A stretch of 64,000 nucleotides of DNA from Saxidomus purpurata (GCA_022818135.1 JAFMSR010000002.1:28868327-28932326); one strand, 5' to 3'. Positions 21,135-34,819 are shown, counted from the stretch's first letter. Made by a program: numbers and translations. Notes: a model not told the origin generated them from the letters alone.

Positions 21135-24100
21135 GTAAGGATAGCAAAGAAAAGGCTGTCGAGGGTGTAACCCTCGCCGCAAGGTCTTTGACGCTATTAT
21201 TCCTATTTCTCATTATAGTGTCAAAGACTAAATATGGTCAACTGACACAATAAAAAGACCAATTTAGTTATGGAAGCCAGAGCTAGCGAGGGTGGTGGTG
21301 TTTTCGTTCCGTTTCATCAATAATTATTTAATTAAAATTAATTCTATATTTAATTGTTTGTCTGTTATAAACAGGATACATGGGATCAAACAAACGAAAT
21401 TATATGGAAAATCAGTCTGGAGTATCTATCTATCTATCTTCCTGTACTGTCGAGCCCTTTACAGGGACTTGGACAATTAAGTACCAACGATAAAGCCCTA
21501 ATATACGATATATGTACTATATTACTAAATTTAGTGCTTAGTTTAATTTGAAAATGTTTATATGTGAAGGACATTAATTATCAGTTTAATAACATCTGAA
21601 AGTATTTTGTGCCTAACGAGCTTCGATTTATTTTGATATAATAGTCTCGGTGTTCCAGCTAGGCCTAGTCATAGCGGAGTGCGGCACCATGCCCCTATTC
21701 TGCAGTGACCTGCCTAAAAGCGCCCTTTGCCCTTTTAATAAGACAACTTTGTTGCTCTTTGTGAAATTTTGAAAATGTACATCATCGTATCGTATATTAG
21801 GGCTTTATCGTTGGTACCGGTTTCCCATATGATCAACGCCCCCAGAAGGGGTTAAACTAGTTATTTTAGGTTTCGGCGGATAGTGCAAGATACAGAAAGC
21901 GTCCCAATTCCAGAGACACCCCTTGTTCTCAACTTCTTATACATGCCAGGTGTATAGCACCCATACATGGGACCTCGGTTTTAGTCTTATCGGAAAGACT
22001 ATTAGTAATTTTAGTTGGTCAGCCCCAGGAATCGAACCCTCTACCCCGAGATTACAAGTCTCATGCTCTACCGATTGAGCTATCCCGGCTGACTGACGCA
22101 TGAATTGCCTTAAATATCAGCTGTTTTCCTGCCTTTAAGAATTGATAAACACTTGTTGATGACCTCAGGCTATTTATCTGATTAACACTAATTGATCAAT
22201 GCTTGATTGTTTAGTATACATAAAAGATTGGTGTTTGAGAATCATTATAGATAGGTGTCAATGCTTTCTTGATCTTTGTAAATCTTATGTGCACACAGAA
22301 TTAAATTGCTTCTTAGATATATTTAATTATTAATCTCAATTCATTTCACACAAACACACAATTGTCATGAATGCACATTTTAAAATGCATAAATTTATAT
22401 ATAATACAGAAATTAAGAAGTTGTAGTTAACTTTTACTCCAAAATTACTGCAATAGAATTATTTTTTCTTAGCATATTCCCCTTTTGCTTTCACAGATTT
22501 GACATTTTATATAGAGTGCAAAAAGAAATTTAAAATGTTTTGTTTTTTATTGTTAAGACAAACATATTTATTTTATTTATTTCTTGTCATCAGTCATGCC
22601 CAGTGTAGATTTCCTGCACCAGAAATTGCTATTGTCTGTAGTAAAACAAAAACATGAGAAAACTAAAAAAATCAGGTTCAGTTAACAAGAAAGAAGTCTT
22701 ATATTTCCAGTCAATAAAACACACCAGATGTCTTCTTCAATGTCTTATTTCTAACCCCCCCACGCCCCCCTTCGAAATGTCCTTTTTTCACCAGCATGGT
22801 CACCCTGCCCTTTTCAAATCCTAGCTGGAACACTGCAGTCTATATAAATTATGATTATACTTTGTAATTTTAATCAAGAAAGCTAGACTAATACTCATCA
22901 ATTTCCATAGTTATACTATTTGAGTAATTACCTTTAAGTAGGTGTGAAATCCTATTTTTATCTGATACATTACCTTCTTGACAAACAGGCAATATAAATC
23001 CATATTGACAAAACAGGACCTTGACGAAACCGCTGTAATTTGCTGGTGAACCAGAATCGGTTCTCTAGACAACAATATTAATGAACCAGAAATTTTGTCC
23101 TGCTGTACATATAGATGGGGCCCAAAATGTTCACTTCTGCACATATAAAAACATTTTGGCGTATATATTACATATTATTCTCGGCTTTGTCCATCCAGAT
23201 ACTGATAAATTATTTTAATTCTATGTTGTTTTAAGCTTTTTGTTATACCCCCGAAACGAAAATTTTGGGGGTATAGGAGTCACCCGGTGGCTTGTCGGTC
23301 GGGCGGGCGGTCGGTCGGTCAGGGTGTCTGTTGCATTTTCCTTGTCCGGAGCATAACTTGAAAACTACTGGTTGGAATTCAATACAACTTCATACAACGG
23401 TCAAGCACATTGAGAGGAAGTGCAGTGCACAAAAACCATCACTCTATCTTGAGTAATTACAGAGTTATTGCCCTTTGTTACTTTTTCTTGTCCGGAGCAT
23501 AACTTGAAAACTACAGGTGGGAATTCAATACAACTTCATACAATGGTCAAGCACATTGAGAGGAAGTGCAGTGCACAAGAACCATATATCTATTTCTTGA
23601 GTTATCACAGAGTTATTGCCCTTTGTTACTTTTCCTTGTCCGGAGCATAACTTGAAAACTACTGGTTGGAATTCAATACAACTTCATACAATGGTCGAGT
23701 ACATTGAGAGGAAGTGCAGTGCACAGGAACCATAACTCTATCTTGACAAATTACAGAGTTATTGCCCATTTTTACTTTTCCTTGTCGCAGAGCATAACTT
23801 GAAAACTACTGATTGGAATGCAATACAACTTCATACAATGGTCTAGCACAATGAGAGGAGTCCAGTATACAAGGACCATAACTCAATCTTGACTTATTAC
23901 AGAGCTATTGCCAAGAACAATATTTCTATTTTAGTTTTTTTTTGCAAGGTATTCTGGTACTACGAACTTCCTCAGTTTATAAAGCAGTCTTTCAGGGGTA
24001 TTAATAACATTTAGTGATAGCTCTAGTTTTGTTTAAAATGAATTAAAACTTGTATAATTATGAGTCTATGATAAAGATTGAGTTTTCACATTTTACCAAA

Positions 24101-27100
24101 AGAATGAAGAAATGAACGCGATCTAATAATCCTGTTGGTTAACTGGCCAGTACTAACTCACAGCAAAGCCAGGAATTTCAGATATGTAGATACAAATTGT
24201 GCAAAATGATTGTTTCTTACTATTTCTTTACATTATTAACTAAAATCCGAAAGACTAAGTTTTTTTTAACATAGGTTTACTTTTTTCCCTGTGATTACTG
24301 CCTCTCAATCTTGTCGCAGCACCATCCACCATTTTTTGTATCATTTCAAAGTGGCTGACAGGTGTTACTGGTGCTAAAAAATTAGGTTGAGATACCATAA
24401 GCACCTGTAGGTAAATATTACTAAATAAACATGTAAAGTATTTTGTAAACCAATGGATTTGAATTAATATTTAGTAAAAAAAATATCAATAACACATTTT
24501 AGACCATTGGAATCTACATATCGACAATGATAATAATATGTATTGGAGAAAAGATTCCAGTTCACTAATATTGTTATCTAGCGAACCGGAATTGGTTCTC
24601 TATCCGCTGCCTAAGGACCATGAGAAAAGGGAAGTGGCTAGGTAGCCAGATTTGTATTATCATTATTATTAATGTTTAATCATGGGCTGATTTCTCCTGC
24701 TTTTTCAACTGCATTGTCATGGTCATATGATATTTATTTTATTCAAAATAAGAAGTGGAGAAATCCTGGAGAAATGGTTATTGTCTAACAATTTCATAAA
24801 AAAAAATGAAAATTTAACTGATGCAACAAGTGCATGAAGTTAATGATGTCACATACTGGAATGCCACATGTTTCAATGGTCAATTTACATTGAAAGAAAG
24901 CTTAACAAAGTACATATATCATACATGATTTGTCATATTTGATAGATTTATACATTTTTTCGCATCAACTCCAAACACATTACATATCACTGAAGCTCTC
25001 ATGTATTCAAGAATAAGCCCGCATAACGCCATATAAATTATAGTGCTGGCTACCTAGACCAAAAGTCTGGGTACCGCTAGCTACAAGTACAATTAATTTG
25101 ACATTGAAGACATTGGTCTTATGGAGAAGATGACCCCTTACTGTGTTTTAGGGGGGTCAATGGGTCACAGTCACAGCGAATTCTGTTAGCTTTTCATGGA
25201 TAACATTTCAAAAGATTTCCACAAAACTTACTCAGAACAGACCAGTAGAGCGATACTGACCCTTTTGGGTCTCTTGTTTACGTCCCCTTGACAAAATATT
25301 ATCAGTTTGACATGGAAAATTCAAATACTTTGACAAACTATATGATATATGTTGACCCTGGATTTTGTATTTAAAATTTAGTGTTTTTGTTGATATTTAT
25401 TCTCATTTTTCAGGTGTAAAATGTTGTGTAATTGTGGGAGGTATAGACATTATGAACCAAGCTCTCATGCTTGCCAAGAAGCCTCATATCATTATTGCCA
25501 CACCAGGCCGACTGGTCGACCACCTGGAGAATACCAAAGGTTTCAACTTGCGAGCACTCAAATTTCTTGTTATGGATGAAGCAGATAGGATTCTAAACAT
25601 GGATTTTGAACAGGAAGTGGACAAAATACTGAAGGTTTGCAGCATTTTAATTGTTAAAACCTACATGTTGGCAGTTTCTCATGCAAGACTTAGGTCTAGT
25701 ACTGGTCCATATCCCAGGAACAATGGTCAGGTGAACTGACTGAAATACTTTTGAAACTTGTATTTAATTGCAATACAAAAATTGTTGAAACCCACAGCTA
25801 TATAAAGTATTGAGCACTTATTATTTCTCCCATATTAAATTGTTGCACCTCAGTTTTCTTTGTGGTAAATGAAAATATTTACTAATTGACAAACGGCTTT
25901 GTGTGAATATGCAAATCCTGCACTAGTGCACGTGTACTACACTTAATGTGAATTTATGGGCAAATAGTCTGTAAATAATTTTGATGTTAAAACTCCTGCT
26001 TCGCTTCAGTTTTACATAAAGCTCATGAAGGAACATGGATTTAATATACAAAACATGACCCTCAGTGGCAAAATGGGCTGATAATTCTACTAGAAAACAT
26101 CCTAAATTTGGCTATAAGCCCATAGAAGTCCTTTAAATCAAAAGTAAACATTTATATACATGTATCACAACATTGCTCCATATTGCTACAATACTGCTTG
26201 ACCTTGTTATGTAGCTACCTAAACATGTGTGCTGAAGTGAGAGTAACAGATCACAGGAATTATAAAATTATAAAAGTGCTTTTGAGCAACAACTTTACTG
26301 AAGAAAAACTCTGGTCATACAGTAATTGTGTAAAAGTCATTGTGGTAAGGGCCCTTAAGTTCTTGTCTATAATTGGTTGTCATTAACTTTTAGATACGCT
26401 GCCATTATTTCAGGTTATACCTAGAGAGAGGAGGACGTACCTGTTCTCTGCCACCATGACAAAGAAAGTGGCCAAGTTACAGCGTGCATCGTTGAAAGAT
26501 CCAGTCAAAGTGGAAGTGTCGTCGAAATATCAGACAGTCGAGAAGTTACAGCAGTCCTACCTGTTCATTCCCGTCAAGTTCAAAGATGTGTATCTAGTGT
26601 ATATCTTGAATGAATTGGCAGGAAATTCATTTATGGTATTTTGCGCTACATGTGCTAATACACAAAGGGTGGCACTGATGTTGAGAAATTTAGGACTGAT
26701 GGCAATCCCCCTCCACGGACAGATGACCCAAGCTAAAAGACTCGGGGCTTTGACAAAATTCAAAAGTAAAACTCGATCAATTTTGATAGCAACAGATGTG
26801 GCCAGCAGAGGGTTAGATATTCCGCATGTGGATGTTGTAATTAACTTAGATATACCAACACATTCAAAAGACTACATCCACCGCGTAGGTAGAACTGCAA
26901 GAGCTGGACGTGCCGGAAAATCGATTACGTTCGTAACACAGTATGATGTTGAACTGTATCAAAGAATTGAACATCTGATAGGCAAACAGCTAGGGTTGTA
27001 TAAAACAGAGGAACAAGAAGTTATGTTGTTGATGGAGCGAGTTTCCGAGGCACAAAGGCATGCAAAGATGGAGATGGTGGAAGGAACTGGAAAGAAGAGG

Positions 27101-27187
27101 AAACATCGGGCTCAGCAACCTGAGGACGACACAGAGGAGTCGACTGGAGTGCGCAAAAAATTGATGAAAAGGAAAAAGCACTATTAG
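20771..27187 (+). CDS. DDX47: ATP-dependent RNA helicase DDX47 (three exons, 452 aa)
   Basis: Join 20771-21134, 25414-25634 and 26414-27187 (1,359 nt, 453 codons with stop). The product follows DDX47/Rrp3 end to end and is close to the human length (455 aa as remembered). It has FQSLG Q-motif region at 28-32, AETGSGKT at 70-77, PTRELA at 102-107, DEAD at 176-179, SAT at 207-209 and [11 protein letters not shown] at 351-361, with a Lys/Arg-rich tail typical of nucleolar helicases. DDX47 works in the nucleolus on pre-18S rRNA processing. The first ATG (Kozak-like caaaATGG) gives a natural N-terminus; an upstream in-frame TTG at 20735 is not needed. Both introns are GT-AG, with phase 1 then phase 0. 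Intron 1 (4.3 kb) is full of mobile elements. Confidence 0.97.
21481..21817. mobile_element. 337-bp MITE with perfect 30-bp terminal inverted repeats
   Basis: Bases 21481-21510 (starting gtaccaacgataaagcccta) are exactly reverse-complementary to 21788-21817. The interior has no ORF. The right end abuts the SINE body, so one probably inserted next to or into the other. Confidence 0.85.
21840..22092 (-). mobile_element. tRNA-derived SINE with tRNA-Lys-like head
   Basis: On the minus strand the head near 22090-22018 has a good A box (TAGCTCAATCGGTAGAGC), an anticodon arm with TGT in the anticodon position, and a B box (GGTTCGATTCC). The T stem has two mismatches and the acceptor arms pair poorly, so it is a tRNA relic rather than a gene. 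A non-tRNA body follows to about 21840. Confidence 0.72.
23246..24040 (-). repeat. Element with 147-bp tandem units, copy 2 (reversed)
   Basis: It begins 'tatacccccgaaacgaaaat' and ends 'ggggtattaataacatttag', matching 13640-15332 in reverse, but with about four internal units instead of ten. The 23270-23330 stretch is GGTC/GGGC-rich simple sequence. Confidence 0.8.
25414..25634 (+). CDS. DDX47: DDX47 exon 2
   Basis: Acceptor ttttcag|gtgtaaa and donor gaag|gtttgc. Codes the rest of G122 to K195 with IIIATPGR and the DEAD box (176-179). Confidence 0.95.
26414..27187 (+). CDS. DDX47: DDX47 exon 3
   Basis: Acceptor atttcag|gttatacc. Codes residues 196-452 with SAT, the whole C-terminal RecA domain ([23 protein letters not shown]) and the basic tail, ending in TAG. 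Confidence 0.96.
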   Translation, partial: VIPRERRTYLFSATMTKKVAKLQRASLKDPVKVEVSSKYQTVEKLQQSYLFIPVKFKDVYLVYILNELAGNSFMVFCATCANTQRVALMLRNLGLMAIPLHGQMTQAKRLGALTKFKSKTRSILIATDVASRGLDIPHVDVVINLDIPTHSKDYIHRVGRTARAGRAGKSITFVTQYDVELYQRIEHLIGKQLGLYKTEEQEVMLLMERVSEAQRHAKMEMVEGTGKKRKHRAQQPEDDTEESTGVRKKLMKRKKHY

Positions 27188-27514
27188 ACAGACATTTTTG
27201 ACACTTCTGTCAAAATTTTAGGTCCTGATGACTTACCTACTAATTATTCCAGTTGTGTATAAAAGAAAATTTTCTAAAGTCTAAAACTTATATTTAGCTT
27301 GCACTGAAAACTATTAAGTGGGTGATCATTATTTCATTTGTAAACCAAATATTTTGAAGAATTAACAGATTAGAGTTTTGTCTCAGAGATAAGTGTAGTT
27401 TTTTTAAACCATTACTTCAGACAAGCAAATTTTAATATTTAACAAAATGTTTATGTCCTTAGCTGATGGAAAATTTTCACTCTATTTATAATTTCCATAA
27501 ACAACATTTGACAA

Positions 27515-27520
27515 AATAAA
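27515..27520 (+). promoter_or_regulatory. DDX47: Candidate poly(A) signal of DDX47
   Basis: AATAAA 328 bases after the stop codon. Another AATAAA lies near 27741, so the true 3' end is uncertain. Confidence 0.4.
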
Positions 27521-28349
27521 AGCTAAGTTTGTACTGGATTTCTTCTTGACAAACCTAATCAAGCTTTACTTCTGCATAAAATTGTTGAACAGTGGGTTCG
27601 CACAGGTCTGGAAAAGTCAGGGAACACAAAATACTTCTGGAAAATTCATTGAAGTTGGAAATTTACAAATTTTATCGTGGAATATCTGAAAATATCGTGG
27701 AATTTTGATAAAACTGGAAAATTGCACTTCTGTGTATAAAATAAAGTTATTAAATTAAATTCCAGCAGTACTCTGTTCCAATATTGCCAGTTGGTAAGAA
27801 GCTAGCTAACAGTTGTTAAAACCTGGGTATGCCTGTCTGGTGCCTGGCATTTAAGTCCAAAATGCTTGGAAAATAGGGGTCTGGAATGAATAGCTCTTCA
27901 AATAGGAGTGACACTACTATACAATGTACTAGTACATGCAAAGCATCATATGGGAAGGTTTGTCTCGCACAACAATTAGTTCAACAACCAAGTCAGGATC
28001 ACAGGATCTCACTTTCTAGGGCAAATGTGACCAGACAGGTTTTTAGCACTATTAAATCATAGCAAAACCTTTTGTACAGGTCACATTTGTCGGTAATGTT
28101 CAAAGTGTACATGATTTTGTATTCTAATTCTGAAATTTGTAAGAATAATTGTCTTGATAGTTTCTAGATCAAGTTGGAAATGGCACATCCACAGGTGCCC
28201 CCTAGACTTCTGACCAGTATTGTATATTAAGGAGGGATTGTTTAAATAACTTGCAATGTCCACCACTAACTTTAAGCATATGATCTCTTGGTTAGGACCA
28301 CAGTATTACACCTCTGTTCCCAAAACGGAAGAAGATACCGGTACACATA
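27521..28349. other. Non-coding DNA downstream of DDX47
   Basis: No gene is visible. 27600-27730 contains short local repeats of 'ctggaaaa' and 'atcgtggaa'. Confidence 0.4.
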
Positions 28350-28511
28350 AGTCTGCCTCTTTGGCCGAATGGTTAAAGAGTCTGTGACTTCAAATCACTG
28401 TAAACCTCTCATAGATTGAGGGCCATTCTTTCGAGCCCTGCTACTGACCATGTCTCCCAATGTGAGAAAATTGGCAGTGCCTTATGGGTGATAGGCGTCT
28501 AGTACTGATTT
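28350..28511 (+). mobile_element. tRNA-derived SINE with Ser/Leu-type head
   Basis: A-box-like TTGGCCGAATGGTTAAAGAG (28361-28380), an extended variable region, and a B-box-like CTTTCGAGCCC near 28430-28440. These suggest a class II tRNA relic followed by a short body. Confidence 0.6.
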
Positions 28512-29325
28512 TTAGCTCACCTGGCACAAAGTGCTAGAGTGAGCTATTAGGATCACTCTCTGTCCGGGGTCCGTCGTCTGTCCGTCCACCATTCCCTTCA
28601 AATGACATCTCCTCTGAAACCACTGGGCCATTGTTGATTAAACTTTGCAGGGATGTTCCTTGCATGAAGCTCAATCAAAGTTGTTCAAAGAATTCCATTC
28701 AATGCAGAACTCTTGTTGCTATGGCAACAAATAGTTAAAAAATCTTCTTCTGTGAAACCACAAGGCCTAGAGCTTAGATATGTAGCATGTGGCATTGTCT
28801 AGTAGACCTCTACCAAGATTGTTCAAATTATGAGCCCCGGGTCAAAATTGACCCTGCCCAGGGAGTCACTGGGTTTTACCTAGGCTTATATAGGAAAAAC
28901 TTTAAAAATCTTCTTCTCTGAAACCACATGGCCTAGAGCTTAGATATTTAGCATGTGGCATTGTCTAGTGGACCTCTACCAAGATTGTTCAAATCATGAG
29001 CCCCGGGTCAAAATAACCCTTTCCTGCGGAGGGGTCACTTGGTTTTACATGCATAGGTTTATATAGGAAAATTTTTTAAAATCTTCTCTGAAACCACAAG
29101 GCTGAAACAAAATAACCCCTTCCCATGAGGGGGGGAAGTCACTTGATTTCACATATGCTTATATAAGGAAAACACAAGGCTGACAGGTAGATAACAGATA
29201 TTTGAAATATTACTTATAATTGTGTAGTGGACCTCTAAGAATTATGTTAGAATCATGACCCCTTTTATTATAACCAGTGGTAGTCAGGTGAGCAATTTAG
29301 GGCCATCATGGCCCTCTTTTTTCCA
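28512..29325 (-). repeat. Dispersed repeat with tandem core, copy 2 (reversed)
   Basis: It opens 'tttttagctcacctggcaca' and ends 'gtgagcaatttagggccatc' then 'atggccctc', the reverse of 8687-10111, with about three internal units ('tcttctctgaaaccacaagg', 'gacctctaccaagattgttc'). Confidence 0.78.
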
Positions 29326-32300
29326 CTAACAATGGTTAGGTAAGCTGCATACATGTTGAAATGACCAGAATAAGGTTTGAACGGGCATTACACTCCCAAC
29401 AGCTACACATATCTGCATAATTATTAAGCTAAATAAAAATAACATTTGAGAATTTAAACGAACTACTTTATTTCTAATCAAAATACTGTTAAATTTAAAA
29501 AATGGTCATGAAATAACTATCATCATGCTAATTAAGCAAGCACTAGTTTACAGCACAATGTGAAGGATGAGTGTCCAGTCCAGGTTCAATAAGTTACAAA
29601 TAGTGAAAAAAAGCAAAATCAGCAAATAACATATGTTCGTTGTATTTACAAACACCCATGCCATCAAGTGAATTACAGAAGAAAATAATATTGACATCTC
29701 AAAAATTTTACTTTCAAACTAAATAATACATGTATATACATGAAATTAAATGATACATGTATTTATACATGAACAGATACCATTACACTAGAGCTCTGAC
29801 TTATTACTATAGATGTTTCCACTGCTTATGTGTATATCAAAATTAACTCTTATCATGGTACGACACACACATTTCTACATAGGTATGTAACTCATTAGAG
29901 TTTACACATACATACAGGACTGAATTACCAATACACATGCATTTGGAGATGTTTGTGTAATACATTTTCAACAGATATTCCATAAACACTTTAAATAAAA
30001 TGCCTTTCATCATGAAACTAATGCCATTCAGGACATTTAATATGCAGTGTTTGCACCAAAGTTTTACACTTTTCACAGTGCTCCTTAGACTGTGTTGTGT
30101 GCTTACATAGTGAATTTTCATGGAAACATTTTATATTTTATATCTTTTTGCGTCAAGCTGGACTGGAATAATTAATTTAAAAGTTATCAGATTTACAGGA
30201 AGCAAAAGCAAAGAAAACTCAAGAAAACTAGATTTTTATGCCTAACAAGCTGAAAAATATATTTTCCATAATTCCATAATAACAAAGGATTACGATCCAA
30301 CCACATAAATAGTTTTGTTATGGTTCCTGTTACACCCTATATAAAGAAAACATTTTATTTTTTCTAAATTAAGAGGTCTCATCCACAAAATCAAGCTAAC
30401 ATATTTGCTCTTACGGACGGACCTTTATAAAATTTGCTTCAAATCAAAATTATCAAAATTATTGTATTGAAATTAAGCTGCACATCGCTCCCCTATCTAC
30501 TAAAATACTGTAAAGTAACTGATTTAGCTATAGGCTACCAAAACTGACAAAAATAAAAATGGGATAAAATTGAAAAAATGAAATATAGGGTGGGTTGCTA
30601 AGGAAAACTTAAGAATAAAAGTTTTGTTTTGGCCTTTGCTTTTAGGTGCTGCTAAACAAGATTTATTTGCAAAGTTAACCAACTGGAGTGAATTGGTGAT
30701 ACTTCTATGTTATAGATGGGATGGTTGTTGATGAATCAGTCGTCAAGTTACCAACAATTGTTTATATTGTAAACATGATATTAATAACAAACAAACATTA
30801 TTGAATATAGATTTTGACTAGTGAAGCCTTATAGATATTCATGTGTAATGCATGATGTTGGGCCATTTGTTCAACAAATGTAAATAGCTAAGGCCAGTAT
30901 TAAATAAAGTAGGGGGTTTCATGTCTCAAAGCACTTGCATGGCTGAAAATCGTTTTTGATACAGATTTTGATAAATACAGTCTGAATATAATGATTTAAA
31001 GTTCTGCTTAAGAAAAAATAGAAACAGAGAACCATTTTGTTAATAAGCAAATGAGGTAGATTTGTCAGGGCAAACAAATGTTATAAAAAGTAGGACTGAA
31101 TGCAGCACTGTCCCATCTGCTGAGGGACCTATATACACAATGTCTATAGGTAGGTCCCTGGTCTGCTTGAGGTTCAATGTATAATTCAATATACATTGAG
31201 AACAGTTTTGCAGGCAACCCCCAATAAATAAAGAAATGACACACAAAAATGCTCGAAGGAAAAATTCTGAGTCAAACTTGGCTTTGAGATTTTTGCACCA
31301 AGTTTCTATGGTTATTTTTCGAGTAACCTGCAGTGAATTCTGGGGTAAAATTTTTATATATTGCAATGTATCAAGGGGGTGGTCATGAAACTATTTTATC
31401 TGCAAAACAACAGAGAAGCAGATAAAAAAAGTTTCATGGCCCACCCTCAATATTATCTCATTGATTTATTTATACACCAGCCTAATGTTAGAATAATTAG
31501 TTAATATACAGTTTTGATATAATATCTTGATATAACAAGTTAGTTCCTGACCAACCATATGCAATGTATAAATAAATAATGAATAGTGAATATAGATCTA
31601 GCCCATTTACTAATACAGTGTCTTATCAAAGTTCTGAACATGTATAATACAATAGCCATGCTATATGGTTACATATTGGCATTTCCTTAGAACACCTTAT
31701 TTTGCCAGAAGTTGCATCATGGGTGTAATAACCTGGTGTGTATTGGATGGATACTGAATACACTTATTAATTAGTGAAACCTAATCATGTGAAACCTTTG
31801 ATGTTACAGTTGTTACACTCTAGGGATGCTTCTACACTGACAATCCATTCAGTTTGTTTAAAGACGGCAGTCAATTTATATGCTTGGTTACAGAATGGAA
31901 CAAACAGGCAAAATTATAAGATGTACTGCATAATGACAAAGGCCAGGTGTCTGCCTCTTTGAATAATTAAATCTTGTGCTGTATTTGTCCAGCTTTGAAG
32001 CTCTCTTGTTCTAATCAAATGTTGTTATGACATCATCAGTGTTGTATTTGTACTAAACTAAGAGCTGAAATAGTACCCAAACACTTTCACGGGGTAAAAT
32101 TAAGTCTAGTTTTAGAAGTTCAGAAAAGTAACCAGAACAAATGTACTGAAAAAAATATAGCTATTAGCTTGTGGAATTATTGACTTTAACTAACAAAATA
32201 AAGGCATGATGCACTACCAAGTGATTTAGACAAGGATGAAAGAGTATAATTTTATGAAGTAGGCATATAATTTAATAATGTATTGACAGTACATGGATAT

Positions 32301-34056
32301 TTACAAAACAATAAAAGAAAGTAACAACACATATAGTATGCAGTATCACAAACAAATTGTATCACAGATATTGTTTTACATAACTTTCTTTAAAATCTGT
32401 TCATGCTAATAGCACAAAATTGTATATATATTTTTTATTATTATTTATTATATATATAGTCAGTGTAGACTATGAATATTGTTCATGTATCAACTCTGAT
32501 CATAGTCTACACTGTTCATTCTCTGATCATAGTCTACACTGTGACTGTTCATTACTCAGTTGGTATTGTCATACTAAGTAATAGCCCCCCCCACCCCCTA
32601 CTTTTTTAAATGCAGAAATTCACCATTTTAAGTTCAGAGGGTTCAAGGGTGTAAATGGGTATTGTTGCCCAATTTGTATACATGTACTATGTGTAGTCAG
32701 GCCCAGTCCTGACTTCAGATTACAATCAGTAACATATATTGCAATTACAGTAACGTTTCAGATCAAATGTATACCAGTTCATGCAATTTGATATACGGTT
32801 CAACCTGTTTTATGGTCCTTTGGTTATTTGCAGCTGCAGGGGTATAACTAAATATTCAACCTGTGTAAATGAATGTTTCGATATATGCAGCCAATATTGT
32901 GTATTCAAAATAGTTAAACAAATAATATTTCTGTATACATCAACCATCTGTATTATACCCTACTTTTGATGCATTCTTTGGCATTCACCTGACACAGGTT
33001 AAGCTGTATTGCATACAAAAATAGAAATATTCCAACTGATTTCATGAATGAATGCAATAAATCATTAGTGCCCAGTACAATAAAGTCTCAGTCAAATGTA
33101 ATGCTTTTTTTGATGTCTTAGACCAAAGTAAAATACATTTAACTAATAGTGCTGAAAAATTTATTTAATAAAAATAACTTGTACAGTCATGAAGTATGCA
33201 ATATAGTTACATAAACTTCACATAAATGACATTGAGACTGTACTTGAGTTGCACAATAATACAGACTTATATTACACATATAGTTTCATGATGACAAAAT
33301 TTTAACAATACTGTACATTTTATTGTTTTGAATGGTTCAATTTTGTCTAACAGATATAATTTACTCAAAAGACTTGAGATAACGAAGTTCGGTTTACATT
33401 AAGACTGAGGTAAACTTTGAAGTGGTTTAACAGTTGAAGAGTTTTAATTTAAATATCGTTGGTGAACTACTTTGGGAACTTGCCCGCCTACACCTTGGAT
33501 TAGCACGCATAAATATAAACACTCATAAACAGAAACCGTTATCTTTGTGCACATTTTATAACACTGGTGCAGTTTTTACCTACAATCATGACTGAATGTG
33601 AAAAGAACTTTTATGGTCATAAATAAATATTTTTGTTATAAATAAGCATTTTAAAGTTCTTGAAATTTGTAGGTTACTGAAGAATCTATACATATGATCA
33701 GCCAGTGAATCTACAAAAAGTCTTATCATATCTTACGTTACCAAGTTAGGGGACATGTTTCATGTAAGGCACTTGTCATTTAACATGAAATACGTATACT
33801 CTAATTTCACTTTAGTTTAAAAATAAACCGTTTCCTCCTTGACAACATTTACACAAAATACATTTGTACCTAAAAAGCACAGAATAAATTAATATCTAGT
33901 GCAGAATGTCATCATGGGTAAAATCTACAGCCTAATCATTAGCAGCAGGATAAATTTCGGTCTAAATGATAAAAACAAAAAGTCATGAAAGCACGTAATA
34001 TAGCCTTTGGTTACGCTCGTTCCGGATTAGCACGCTTAAATATAAACAAACATAAA
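29326..34056. other. Gap between convergent DDX47 and NCX, no gene seen
   Basis: AT-rich. Part may be the 3' UTR of NCX, whose stop is at 34820. Small features are an imperfect hairpin at about 31375-31436, a cluster of three 15-bp words at 32459-32540, and a 40-bp word at about 33497-33537 repeated near 34023. None of the ORFs resembles a protein I know. Confidence 0.45.
32459..32541. repeat. Short inverted and direct repeat cluster
   Basis: 'tgatcatagtctacactgt' occurs twice in direct order (about 32497 and 32524), and its partial reverse complement 'cagtgtagactatga' lies just upstream (about 32460), so either direct copy could pair with it. Confidence 0.7.
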
Positions 34057-34291
34057 TATACTTAACGACTTTAAAAACGCAACCAGTGACTTGACGGGTA
34101 TTTTGTCTTAATTGCAAGTGTTATTTGAAAAATTCAAGAACACCATATCTGTTTTGTACAACAAGTTCATTACAAAATTCAAGCATAATTCATACGAAAC
34201 ATGATTTTATAATGGAAAAAGAGCAATTTTACTCACTGCTCAAAATGTATGACTTTTTAAAAAGGTTGCGTTTTTAAAGTCGTTAAGTATA
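34057..34291. mobile_element. 235-bp MITE with perfect 28-bp inverted ends
   Basis: 34057-34084 (contains ttaacgactttaaaaacgca) is exactly reverse-complementary to 34264-34291. It is bordered by TA. A related 40-bp sequence at about 33497-33537 reads through the insertion point without the element, giving a natural empty site and suggesting a 2-bp TA duplication as in Tc1/mariner-type elements. No ORF. Confidence 0.87.
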
Positions 34292-34819
34292 GAAACCAAT
34301 AGCCGTAGAATACTAAATTTGAGACACATACAAATTGTACACTGTCGGTTGTTTCATAATGTATTTTTTACAAATACATTTATTGGAACTTTTATTTGAG
34401 AAAAGGTTCCGTAATGACAAAATAACTAAACTATATGATGAATCTATAGCTGGAAAGTATCGACTGTTCCAAAATATTTCTTAAACAATTTAACTTTGTC
34501 ATTTAAACTGACATGAATGTTTGATTTTGCATATTTCCGCACATGATGTCATCAATGATTTGTATGTGTATTATGACGTCGGATGTACATCACTGATTGA
34601 TTGAAGATATTTGGAATATCGCTTGGCCGTTTTCCATAGGAATTCTTCAAAGGCTGAAGAAGTTTAAGAAAAATCATACAGCCAAAGGTTATCAGAGTAT
34701 ATCTTCATTATTTTACAAACATTCGTAAGCTATCTAATACTACGGTGATTTATCTCCCATCACAAATAAGCTCAAAGAAAAGTTTGTCATGCCAGTGTCC
34801 GTTGCTATGTAACAGCACT

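Larger units (their letters stand above)
21135..25413 (+). other. DDX47: DDX47 intron 1
   Basis: 4.28-kb phase 1 intron. It holds a MITE (21481-21817), a SINE (about 21840-22092) and an element copy (23246-24040). 24050-25400 shows nothing recognisable. Confidence 0.9.

Noticed and set aside
22018..22092. Functional tRNA (TGT anticodon)
   Set aside because: The A and B boxes are good but the acceptor and T stems mispair, and a SINE body follows.
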